Below, one piece after another: positions 19,366 to 27,748 of a stretch of DNA of 64,000 nucleotides. Below the pieces are notes generated by a model. The model searched no databases. It saw only the letters and a program-made list of their open reading frames with translations, and was not told the origin of the DNA. The stretch is from the NCBI RefSeq assembly GCF_016592575.1, contig NZ_AP017470.1, positions 1,015,471 to 1,079,470 of the forward strand, read 5' to 3'. Origin of the DNA: Thermotomaculum hydrothermale. GTDB taxonomy: Bacteria; Acidobacteriota; Holophagae; Thermotomaculales; Thermotomaculaceae. Positions within the stretch are counted from its first letter, which is position 1. Every line of letters starts with the position of its first letter. Both the position numbers and the translations under genes were made by a program.

Positions 19366-21561
19366 TCATATTTCCAATATCTTCCAATTTGATAAATCAT
19401 TTGGATTATATTCGTATTTTTCATTATCATTGTATCTCCATGTCCCATTGACAAAAATAGCAATTCCACCCCAAAGTTTCTTGCCTTTTTTATTTTGTTC
19501 TCTTATATACTTTTGTAAACCCTCTGCCCTTGGCCCAGCATCTTTTGCAGTCATTCCAGCTTTTGTATCAAATAAACCAATCTTTCCATCTGTAAATTGA
19601 ACAATGAAATCAACATAAAATGCTTTTTCAAAATCATTTTCATCTTTATATAAAACAGCAAAATATTTTATTTCATTCTCACCATTCTTAAACCACCATT
19701 TAACTTTATTTGATTTTTCCAATAATTCAATAAATTGTTTCTCTGGTTGGCTCGATTTCTTGACATAAAATGGTTTCATAATTGATTTTTTCTTTTCTTC
19801 TCTTTTATATCTGCTATTGTAACTTATGATAACAGGCACTTCCCATTTAGGAACATTTATTCTTTCTCTTCTTTCGCTAAGTTTTTCAACAATTTCTTTT
19901 TTGTATCTTTCTTTTGCTAAATTTATAGCATCCACAAAAGCTTGAACATTTTCCTTTCCTAAAACAATTCTTTGAACTTGAGGGTCATATTTCTTCATTT
20001 TAAATTTCTCATTAAAGAAACGATAAATTGCTGTTTTCATTCTGTCGCTTGAATCAACAGGAGCATATGGAGTAGAATTATTAGCAATGAATTTATCAAA
20101 TCTATGTTGTAATTCAACTGCATTTAACTGAACATCTATTGTTCCTTTATGCTCAATTTCTCCAGTTTTGTCAATATTAACAATTCTACCATCTGCTATA
20201 ATAGGACTTACAACTTTTGATGGTCTTAATGTAATCCTCTTTTTTAAGTTCATCTCCTCTGCTATTTCCATAAAAATCCTAGAGAATTCTCCAGATAACC
20301 TTGTTCTTTCTCTTTGTCTTTTCAAATAAACAGAAGATAATGAAATCTCTTTATAAAGTTTATTATCTCTTTTTGCTTCAAAAATTGTAACATAATCTTT
20401 TGCGTAATCTTCAGTTATTGTTATATTTGGTAAGTTTGTAAAGACATAACCTTTGTTTAACTCATCATGGCTATAATATTTTAATTCAGGCATTCTCATT
20501 ATTCTACCAATCGTTTGTATTGTAAAAGTGAAACTTTTTGATTCTCTAAAGATAACTAAAATTTGGGCCCTTGGACAATCCCAACCTAAAGCTATGGCCT
20601 GTTTGAAAACTAAAACCTCTACTTCGTTATCTGGTTTATCTACATTAATTAAGGTATCTGTTTTTTGTTCCGAAAGCCAAACAGCAAGTTTCCCATTTTC
20701 TTCAGTTATGTTAAATTTGTCTTTTAGAATTCTCAAAACTTCATCTTTTTTATTAATTAAATTACTTCTTTTGTCTGGCAATTGAATCAAGACGAGAGGA
20801 TTAATGTTTATTCCTTCTTTTTTGTATAGTTTTGCCAATTCCTCTCTTTTCTTTAATGCTTCACCTATAACTAACTCGTCTGAGCTTTTTCTCCTGTTTC
20901 CCGGAATATTTAAGAAACCAGGATTAACAACAATTTCTGATTTAATCATTTCCTCAGCTTTAACATCTGCCAATAGAACCTTTTCAATTTCAAAGATGTT
21001 TTCTGTAAGTTGTGGTGTTGCTGATACTTCAATTGTTACTTTTGGACCAATAACCTCAATTAATTCTTTTGACCTTTCAGATTTGGCTGTGTGGTGGCTT
21101 TCATCTATAATCAAAATTATATCTCTCCCTTCTTCTTTTGTGTTTTGAATAATGGCATTCAGATTATTATCATGTTCATTTTCTCTTACATAAATGTTAA
21201 TGTCTTTCTTGTTTATGCTATGCCAATTTAGGAATAAAATCTCATTTTCTCCTATCTTTCTATCTTCCAAATCTTCAAAATAAGAGCATTGAATTAATCT
21301 ATCATCTTCATAGTATCTTTCAAGCTTTTCTTTGCTTTGCTCGTGCAAATGTCTTACAGAAATCCAGATAAAAGATAATTTCTTGCCATGTTTTCCTTCT
21401 TTTACTAACTTCTTTAATGTTTCAGAAACCATTAATGTTTTTCCTGAACCTGTGGGAGCTTGAAAGATAACAATCTCATTTTCTGGTGATTTTAAAGCTC
21501 TCTCTACCTTATCCTTTAATCTTTCAACAGCCTCCTTTTGATAGTTTTTTAGCTCTATCAT
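19366..21561 (-). CDS. Type III restriction endonuclease, Res subunit
   Basis: A 731-residue SF2 translocase-nuclease that, with Mod, cuts DNA between convergent unmethylated sites. The helicase motifs are the P-loop APTGSGKT (35-42), DESH (153-156), SATPQ (180-184) and QTIGRIMRMPE (motif VI). The C-terminal nuclease has YVDFIVQFTDGKIGLFDTKA: Asp651, Asp665 and Lys667 form the PD-(D/E)xK core. It is shorter than EcoP1I/EcoP15I Res (about 970) but keeps both catalytic parts. Its ATG overlaps the mod stop (ATGA), so translation of Res is coupled to readthrough of the frameshifted mod. Confidence 0.88.
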   Translation of the reverse strand: MIELKNYQKEAVERLKDKVERALKSPENEIVIFQAPTGSGKTLMVSETLKKLVKEGKHGKKLSFIWISVRHLHEQSKEKLERYYEDDRLIQCSYFEDLEDRKIGENEILFLNWHSINKKDINIYVRENEHDNNLNAIIQNTKEEGRDIILIIDESHHTAKSERSKELIEVIGPKVTIEVSATPQLTENIFEIEKVLLADVKAEEMIKSEIVVNPGFLNIPGNRRKSSDELVIGEALKKREELAKLYKKEGININPLVLIQLPDKRSNLINKKDEVLRILKDKFNITEENGKLAVWLSEQKTDTLINVDKPDNEVEVLVFKQAIALGWDCPRAQILVIFRESKSFTFTIQTIGRIMRMPELKYYSHDELNKGYVFTNLPNITITEDYAKDYVTIFEAKRDNKLYKEISLSSVYLKRQRERTRLSGEFSRIFMEIAEEMNLKKRITLRPSKVVSPIIADGRIVNIDKTGEIEHKGTIDVQLNAVELQHRFDKFIANNSTPYAPVDSSDRMKTAIYRFFNEKFKMKKYDPQVQRIVLGKENVQAFVDAINLAKERYKKEIVEKLSERRERINVPKWEVPVIISYNSRYKREEKKKSIMKPFYVKKSSQPEKQFIELLEKSNKVKWWFKNGENEIKYFAVLYKDENDFEKAFYVDFIVQFTDGKIGLFDTKAGMTAKDAGPRAEGLQKYIREQNKKGKKLWGGIAIFVNGTWRYNDNEKYEYNPNDLSNWKILEI

Positions 21562-23238
21562 TTGAATATCCTCCTGTAAACATTTAGTATAACAGCGGGT
21601 ATTGGTTTTAATTCAACCATTTCAATTACATCTTCAAATTCTTCCTCTCTTGCGCTCTCATCTAATGAAAACACATATACAACAAATTTCTTTTTTAATT
21701 TTTTAACTTCTTTCTTAAATGGCTCAATCCCCTCATCATCGTAAATAATTCCTAAATGCTTACCCTGGGGATTTTTGAATATTCTGAAATGCTTGGCCTC
21801 TTTCACTAAATCAAAACAATCTTCCTTCAAACAAAGCATTTCTGTTGATTTATCTACTAATTTCTTCTTGTTTAGATCTGTTGGTTCGGCATCAACAAAA
21901 TCAGTTTTGAAGTATTTGAGGTTTCCACCTAAACCTTCAACCCATTCTCCTCTAAGATTTTTATAACCTTTAATCACTTTTTCAATTCTTGGATAACAAA
22001 CATCTGTACAGATGTTGTTTTCGTTGTTAGTTACTAAAATAAACTTTCTATTTCCACCATCCTCTTTGTTTAATTCTAAAACGGCATGGCCTGTTGTTCC
22101 TGAACCCGCGAAAAAATCTAGGATTATAGAATTTTTTTTAGAGGTTATTTTTAAAATATCTTCCAAAAGGTATAAAGATTTAGGATACTCAAAAAGATTT
22201 TCTCCTAAAATTTTTTTCAATAAATTAGTTCCGTGAAACTCTGAATGATATTTTTTGTTAATCCATATATTCTTAAATACCTGTTTTTCTCTATATTTAT
22301 GAAATATCTTTATTTGGTTTCCTTCTTTTTTTGCTACAAAATAACCATCTTTATTTAGTTTTTCAAATGTTTTAGGGATATTCTTCCATCCCCATTCTCG
22401 CCCATCGGCTGTTTTTGGATAAACTTCATAATAACCTTCTCTTTTTTCAAGGGTTATTGTTTTGAGATCTTTACTAACATAAATAGGATAATAATTTTGG
22501 GGTTTATTTTTTCTAGACCAAGAAGTTCTCACTCTCATAAAAGGTTCTAGTCTATATCGACCTTTAGCATCCTCTAAATTGAAAGAAGTTTTTTTGTCTT
22601 CATCTATGGCAACATCATTAAATTTTGCTAATCTTATATCTTTTGTGTAAATAAGCATGAACTCTGAATTTTCTGAAAAAAATTTTGATAAGTTTCTTCC
22701 TTTAGGATTATGCTCTACTGTTACTAAACCTACTCTATTTTTTTCCCCAAAAAGCTCATCTAATAATAAACCTAATGAGAATAATTCGTTTGCATCTATT
22801 GCACAAATCAAAAATCCATTTCTTTTCAATAGTTTTTTTTGCCAGTAAAATCCTCTTTTCCATAAAAGAAAGCCATTTACTATGTCTCCACAGGTCATTA
22901 CTATCAACATAATTATTATTGTATTTCCAATTTTTTGCACCTGTATTATATGGCGGATCAATATATATCACATCAATTTTTTCTTTGTGAGTGTAATTAA
23001 GAACTGAAAGTGCATGATAATTATCTCCTTCAATTAAAATATTAATTGGTTTGTTTTTATCTGTTTTGATTTCTTTGCTTTTGTCTTCTATTAAAACAGG
23101 TAATTTTTCTTTGCACAATTCAGCCACTTTTTCAGGTTTATCTTCCCAGACTATTCCATACTTCTTTCTCTTTTTTAGTTTTTTTATTTCTTTGATTAAA
23201 TCTTCTTTTGTCCATTTGGAATAGTTTTTTTCTACCAT
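21558..23238 (-). pseudogene. Type III DNA methyltransferase Mod, one-base frameshift at an A8 tract
   Basis: A beta-class adenine methyltransferase giving specificity to the type III system. The first part (frame from ATG 23238) carries motif IV DPPYNTG (residues 94-100) and runs to KRILLAKK. Homology then continues in another frame as LLKRNGFLICAIDANE, followed by FFAGSGTTGHAV (SAM-binding motif I) and the C-terminus. The switch is at eight A residues (T8 at 22833-22840 on the plus strand). With seven A residues the frame is continuous and encodes 559 residues, a plausible full Mod. As written, the first frame stops near 22756, after 160 residues. It could be phase variation, transcriptional slippage, decay or a sequence error. 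Confidence 0.85.
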
Positions 23239-23577
23239 TGTTATCTCCTTATTATTATTAAAGTAATCTATAAATTTTTTATAAATTTACACTTATTTAA
23301 AAAAAAGGTTGGATATACCAAATAATTAGTATGGCGTTTTACTCTTTCTTTTATTAAAACAACTAAAAACCTATTATTTCTTTCCAACTCTACTATCATA
23401 ATAAATATTTTACTGTCTTTTTCGAGTTAAGTACAAATTATTTTTTAAAAATATAAATAACTTACAAATTTTTTATTTCGCCTAAAATGTAATACTTAAG
23501 CTTCTTAGCTTTACTATAAAAAAGATCAAACAGAAATCAAGTTTATTTTTCATAAAATTTTTGCTTTTTAAAAAAAT

Positions 23578-23594
23578 GTGTCAAAGTTTGACAC
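23578..23594. repeat. 17-bp palindrome beside the transposase relic
   Basis: GTGTCAAAGTTTGACAC is perfectly symmetric about its central G. It lies about 50 bases beyond the 3' end of the transposase remnant, where a terminal inverted repeat would be expected. I found no matching partner on the other side, so its role as an IS end is only a suggestion. Confidence 0.4.
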
Positions 23595-23642
23595 TAAATA
23601 AAAAATTACCTATGTTAATTCACTTTGCAGGGATACTTAAAA

Positions 23643-23801
23643 TCAGCACCTATCAAGGGCATATTGACCTACTCTATAAAAAAATAAATTCTGTTTTGAT
23701 GCTTTTAAAAGATGCTCTAAAAGCATAACTGGGAACTGAATCACATGCTCTGAAATACACATCCTGAAACTCTTGAGCTTCTCAAACGGAGTCATCCCAT
23801 T
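23643..23801 (-). pseudogene. C-terminal remnant of an IS481/IS3-type transposase
   Basis: The minus-strand frame from 23801 reads NGMTPFEKLKSFRMCISEHV and then IQFPVMLLEHLLKASKQNLF before a TGA stop at 23643. The MTPFEKLKS motif followed by an FPVxLLxxLL tail is typical of the last 50 residues of integrase-type (DDE) transposases. There is no start codon and no catalytic core, so it is a fossil. It lies 16 bases after the N-terminal fragment, implying an internal deletion of about 250 codons. Confidence 0.65.
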
Positions 23802-23817
23802 CACATTAATTTAATAC

Positions 23818-23964
23818 CTAATGCTTTCTTACAGTATTCCTTGAAATAGAAAGAATAGCTGCGATTTCACGAATATTCTTTTTGGAAGTATAAATCATTT
23901 GAACAAGAGTTCTTACAGCCTTCGGGAATTCTTCTTTCCTTAACTCGTGATATAATTCTTTCAT
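23818..23964 (-). pseudogene. N-terminal helix-turn-helix remnant of a transposase
   Basis: A 48-residue frame from ATG 23964, with AAGGA upstream, reads MKELYHELRKEEFPKAVRTL and then a helix-turn-helix, NIREIAAILSISRNTVRKH, before TAG. Tra5/IS481-like transposases start with this kind of HTH. The rest of the protein is missing; only the C-terminal fossil at 23643-23801 remains. It could in principle still be translated as a tiny DNA-binding peptide. Confidence 0.65.
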
Positions 23965-24090
23965 AGGCCATCCTTTGATTATTTAGGGTATTTAAAGGTT
24001 ATTACAGACCTGAAAAAATCAAGTCTCAAAGGCTTGATAAGGGCAAGGAAAAGGTGGAGGGCCCTTGCCCTTGAAATTGAAGCGTTGGTA

Positions 24091-24127
24091 ATAACTTCCC
24101 TTTCGCCTACGGCTTCAGGGAAGTTAT
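24091..24127. repeat. Strong hairpin with 11-bp perfect arms
   Basis: ATAACTTCCCT (24091-24101) pairs with AGGGAAGTTAT (24117-24127); the 15-base loop contains the small nested palindrome GCC-TAC-GGC. A second inverted repeat, AAGGGCAAGG / CCTTGCCCTT (24039-24048 and 24063-24072), lies just before it. It has no T run, so it is not a classic terminator; a REP-like or IS200/IS605-type structure is possible. Confidence 0.5.
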
Positions 24128-24525
24128 ATTGTTCATTCTTTTTTCTTTTCATTCCTTTTTCTTTTCCAACATTCGTTTTCATTCCCCTCCCTCTTCTTCT
24201 CTTTCTCCTCTTCTCTCTTTTAGGTGGACCAACATGTTTATACCCATTTATGCATTTCCTGCAACATATTCTTGAAAAATTCTTTTAATTGAGTAAAAAT
24301 TAAATTGCTCATTGGTGGTGCCTTTTTTAAAGGATTTTTTCTTCTGAGGTTATTTTAACCTCTCCTTCCCGAAAGAAGTTTTTTCCTCTCTGACACAATT
24401 AATGTTACAATGCCGAAAATTAACCTTCACTATTAGCTTGCATAAAAAACAGAATAAAAATTGAAATTTTAGAAAAAATATATAGTAAAATATGTTCGTA
24501 ATCTTTTAAAAAAGGAGTTTTTAAA

Positions 24526-26795
24526 ATGGATTGGAGAGAAGAGGCATTACGGTATCATTCAAGAGAGCGTACTGGGAAATTAGAAGTTGTGCCTTGCAAA
24601 CCGTGTGAAACATCAAAAGATTTATCAATGGCCTATACCCCTGGTGTTGCTGAACCCTGTAGAGAGATTCATAAGGACCCTACAAAGGTTTATGATTACA
24701 CAAACAAGGGGAATTTGGTTGCTGTTGTTTCCAACGGAACTGCTGTTCTTGGATTGGGAAACATTGGAGCGTTGGCAGGTAAACCTGTAATGGAAGGAAA
24801 AGGTGTTCTTTTTAAAAGGTTTGCCGATGTGGATGTTTATGATATAGAAGTTGACTCTCAAGACCCGGATGATGTTATTAAAGTTTGTAAACTTTTAGCA
24901 CCAACTTTCGGTGGCATTAACCTTGAGGATATTAAAGCACCAGATTGCTTCTATATTGAGGAAACATTAAAGAAAGAGCTTGATATTCCAGTATTCCATG
25001 ATGACCAGCACGGAACAGCAATTATTTCTGCTGCTGCTTTCCTTAATGCATTAGAAATTACAAACAGAAAGATAGAAGAAGTAAAGTGTGTTTTCTGCGG
25101 AGCTGGTGCAGCAGGCATTGCCTGTGCTGAATTGTTCGTAACAATGGGAGTAAAAAGAGAAAACATTATAATGGTTGACTCAAAAGGAGTAATCTACAAA
25201 GGCAGAAAAGAAAGAATGAATAAATACAAAGAGAGGTTTGCAGTTGATACCCCATTGAGAACACTTGATGAAGCAATTGAAGGGGCTGATGCTTTTGTCG
25301 GCGTTTCCGTGAAGGGAATGCTTACAAAAGAAATGGTAAAGAAAATGGCACCTAACCCTATTATATTTGCTATGGCAAACCCTGACCCTGAAATTTCACC
25401 TGAAGAAGTAGCAGAGGTTAGAGATGATGCAATTATGGCAACTGGAAGAAGTGATTATCCCAATCAGGTTAACAATGTTTTGGGATTCCCTTTTATTTTT
25501 AGAGGTGCTCTTGATGTTAGGGCAAAACAAATCAATGAAGAGATGAAAATTGCAGCGGTTAAAGCTTTGGCTTCATTGGCAAAAGAAGAAGTGCCAGATT
25601 ATGTATCAAAGGCTTATGGCGGCAAAAAGTTTTCATTTGGTAAAAACTATATTATTCCAAAACCTTTTGACCCGAGGGTGCTTTTCTGGGTAGCCCCTGC
25701 CGTCGCAAAAGCGGCAATGGATTCCGGTGTTGCAAGAAAGCCTATTAAAGATTTTAATGAGTACAAAAAAAGGTTAGAAAAACTACTTGATAAATCGAAA
25801 GAATTCCTGCGTGTTATATTTGACAAAGCAAAAGCAAGCCCGAAAAAAATTGTGTTTACTGAGGAGATAACGAACTTATACTTGCTGCATGCAAGGAGCT
25901 GAAAAAAGAAGGTATTGTTGAACCTATACTGTTAACCCACACACCAGAAAACCTTAAATTGAAATTAAAAGAGTATAATATTGACGAAAATGAAGTTGAA
26001 ATTGTTTGCCCATTAACAGACGACGAACTACCTGCTTATGTAGCAAAATACTATGATTTAAGAAAGAGAAAAGGGGTAACACCTTCAGATGCTCAAAAAA
26101 GAATGCTTGACACCCATTACTTCGGTGCAATGATGGTTAAAATGGGAAGGGCTGACGGCTTGTTAGGCGGTTTAACCCACAATTATCCAACCATTGTTAA
26201 ACCTGCTCTTGAAATTATTGAGAAGAGAAAGGGTATAAAAAAGGTTGCAGGACTTTATGTGGTAATCATTAAAGGAAAATTGTTCTTTTTTGCTGATACA
26301 ACAATGAATATTGAGCCAAGTGCTGAAGACCTTGCAGAAACAGCTATTTTAACAGCTGAATACGCCAAAAACTTCAATGTTGAACCAAAAGTGGCAATGC
26401 TGTCATTCTCAAACTTTGGTAGTGTAAACCATCCACTAACAAGAAAGGTAAGAAGCGCTGTAGAAATTGTTAAGGAAAGGGCTCCTCATATATTAATTGA
26501 TGGAGAAATGCAGGCTGACACCGCAGTTGTTCCTGAAATAATAGAAAGCAACTATCCTTTCAGTGAGCTTCAGGGCGGAGCAAATGTACTTATATTTCCT
26601 GATTTACAATCTGGAAATATTGCATACAAACTATTGCAAAGGTTAGGAAATGCTACTGTTGTTGGTCCTGTAATTGTTGGATTGTCAAGGTCTGTAAATA
26701 TTCTTCAAAAACATGCTGAATTAAAAGAAATCTTGAATATGGCTGCATTAACAGTTGTGGAAGCACAAGAATTAGAGGAATTGGGAAAAGAGTAA
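24526..26795 (+). pseudogene. maeB: NADP-malic enzyme with phosphotransacetylase domain, one-base frameshift
   Basis: A MaeB-type enzyme converting malate to pyruvate and CO2. The first frame (24526-25902, 458 aa) covers the malic domain: [35 protein letters not shown], and [16 protein letters not shown] for NAD(P). It ends abnormally at [19 protein letters not shown]. Family members read VFxEGxxxxxLxAA here, and adding one G at 25863-25864 gives [20 protein letters not shown] and joins the second frame (ATG 25959 to 26795, phosphotransacetylase-like domain with KMGRADGLLGG). The repaired protein would be 756 residues, the normal length. Either a one-base sequence error or a real lesion leaving a separate malic domain. 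It has an upstream RBS and ends at a hairpin. Confidence 0.85.
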
Positions 26796-26804
26796 TGATT
26801 TTAT

Positions 26805-26829
26805 GGGGGGAATTTTCCCCCCTATATTT
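26805..26829 (+). terminator. Probable Rho-independent terminator after maeB
   Basis: GGGGGGAA-TT-TTCCCCCC forms an 8-bp stem (26805-26822) followed by TATATTTT. The T tract is interrupted, so termination may be partial and the next gene could be read through. Confidence 0.5.
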
Positions 26830-26843
26830 TAAAAGCAGGAGAT

Positions 26844-27575
26844 ATGGGGAATTTTGACTTTAAAAATTTAATAGTTACATTTGACAAAGGCGAGTACATC
26901 TACAGAGAAAATGATAATGCCAGCACTATGTTTATTATTCATCAGGGAAAAGTAAAATTGTACAAAAAATCCGAAAGTGGAGAAGAATTTGTTTTAGGAG
27001 AGTTTGGAAAAGGTGATTTTTTTGGTGAAATGGCTGTACTTGGAGAGGATAAAAGAACTGAAAACGCCTTAGCTATTGAACCTGTTAAGGTTATTGTTAT
27101 CTCAAAACCTGTTTTTATTAAGCTTTTGAAAAATAATGCAGAAGTAGCGGTTAGAATGATAAGAAAATTCTCAGAAAAATTAAAAGATGCGAATAAAATG
27201 ATTGATGCTCTTCTTAAACAAAAACAATTGTCATTTGACTCTTCAAAATTAGAACACTACGCTTACCTTGAACTAATTGATTCAGGAGAAAAAATTCCAT
27301 TGACATCAAATAATGTGGTAATAGGAAGATATGACCCTATAATCGGGATTTATCCTGATATAGACATAAGCCCTTACGACCCCCAGAAGACAGTATCCAG
27401 AAAACATGCAGTGATAACCAGAGAAGGAAATGGTACATATATTGAAGAGCAAATAGGAGTAATCAACGGAACATTTCTCAATGGAGAAAAAATCAAAAGC
27501 GGTCAAAAATACAAACTTAAAAATGGAGACAAAATATATTTTGGGCTTGTTGGCTGTTATTACAAAGAAAGGTAA
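26844..27575 (+). CDS. Cyclic-nucleotide-binding plus FHA domain protein
   Basis: A 243-residue cytoplasmic signalling protein. Residues 10-125 form a CNB domain: EYIYRENDNASTMFIIHQGK, then GDFFGEMAVLGEDKRTENA, the phosphate-binding cassette with the key Glu and an Arg. Residues about 145-243 form an FHA domain (VVIGRYDP, TVSRKHAVI, NGTFLNGEKI), which binds phosphothreonine peptides. There is no HTH, so it is not a CRP-type regulator. It presumably links cyclic nucleotides to Ser/Thr phosphorylation. It lies 48 bases after maeB, with a weak terminator between. Confidence 0.85.
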   Translation: MGNFDFKNLIVTFDKGEYIYRENDNASTMFIIHQGKVKLYKKSESGEEFVLGEFGKGDFFGEMAVLGEDKRTENALAIEPVKVIVISKPVFIKLLKNNAEVAVRMIRKFSEKLKDANKMIDALLKQKQLSFDSSKLEHYAYLELIDSGEKIPLTSNNVVIGRYDPIIGIYPDIDISPYDPQKTVSRKHAVITREGNGTYIEEQIGVINGTFLNGEKIKSGQKYKLKNGDKIYFGLVGCYYKER

Positions 27576-27588
27576 TTTCCCCTCAAAT

Positions 27589-27616
27589 TTGACTAAGTCT
27601 AAAAATCTGATAAAAT
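27589..27616 (+). promoter_or_regulatory. Predicted promoter of the KamA-family gene
   Basis: TTGACT (27589-27594), 16 bases, TAAAAT (27611-27616). A leader of about 125 bases follows before the ATG; it holds two small hairpins (GGGA-N6-TCCC and TGTCT-N6-AGACA), the second just before AGGAGG. Confidence 0.5.
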
Positions 27617-27748
27617 AAAATTAATTGGGACTTAAATCCCTCGTATTTGATACATAATGGTTAAATATAAATCTTTATAAATTTAAAAGTAAAATTTAAA
27701 AAAAATTTAGTTCTAAATTGTCTCTTTTAAGACAGAAAGGAGGAAAAT

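Larger units (their letters stand above)
23239..24525. other. Gene-poor 1.3-kb interval with transposase relics and hairpins
   Basis: It separates the restriction-modification genes from the malic enzyme. 23239-23577 is very AT-rich with nothing recognisable. A palindrome (23578-23594) and two transposase remnants (23643-23964) follow, then a more G+C-rich, hairpin-containing part (about 24039-24127), a purine-rich minus strand (24130-24230), and a small hairpin at 24346-24362 (GAGGTTA-TTT-TAACCTC). The last 100 bases should hold the malic enzyme promoter; I cannot place its boxes with confidence. Confidence 0.6.

Noticed and set aside
23979-24253. Arg/Lys-rich minus-strand frame with CxxC (ICCRKCINGYKHVGPP)
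   Set aside because: It could hint at a zinc-ribbon transposase relic, but it has no start codon in that frame near the Cys pair, is low-complexity and runs through the strong hairpin, so it is not supported as a gene.
24034-24288. 84-residue plus-strand frame
   Set aside because: No RBS, Phe/Pro/Leu-rich shadow of a purine-rich strand, and overlaps the hairpin structure.
25959-26795. Independent phosphotransacetylase gene
   Set aside because: There is no RBS at this start, and adding one base upstream gives the missing first strand and joins it to the malic domain, the known MaeB architecture.
27617-27748. Riboswitch in the KamA leader
   Set aside because: The leader is AT-rich with only two 4-5 bp hairpins and no known aptamer core that I can recognise.
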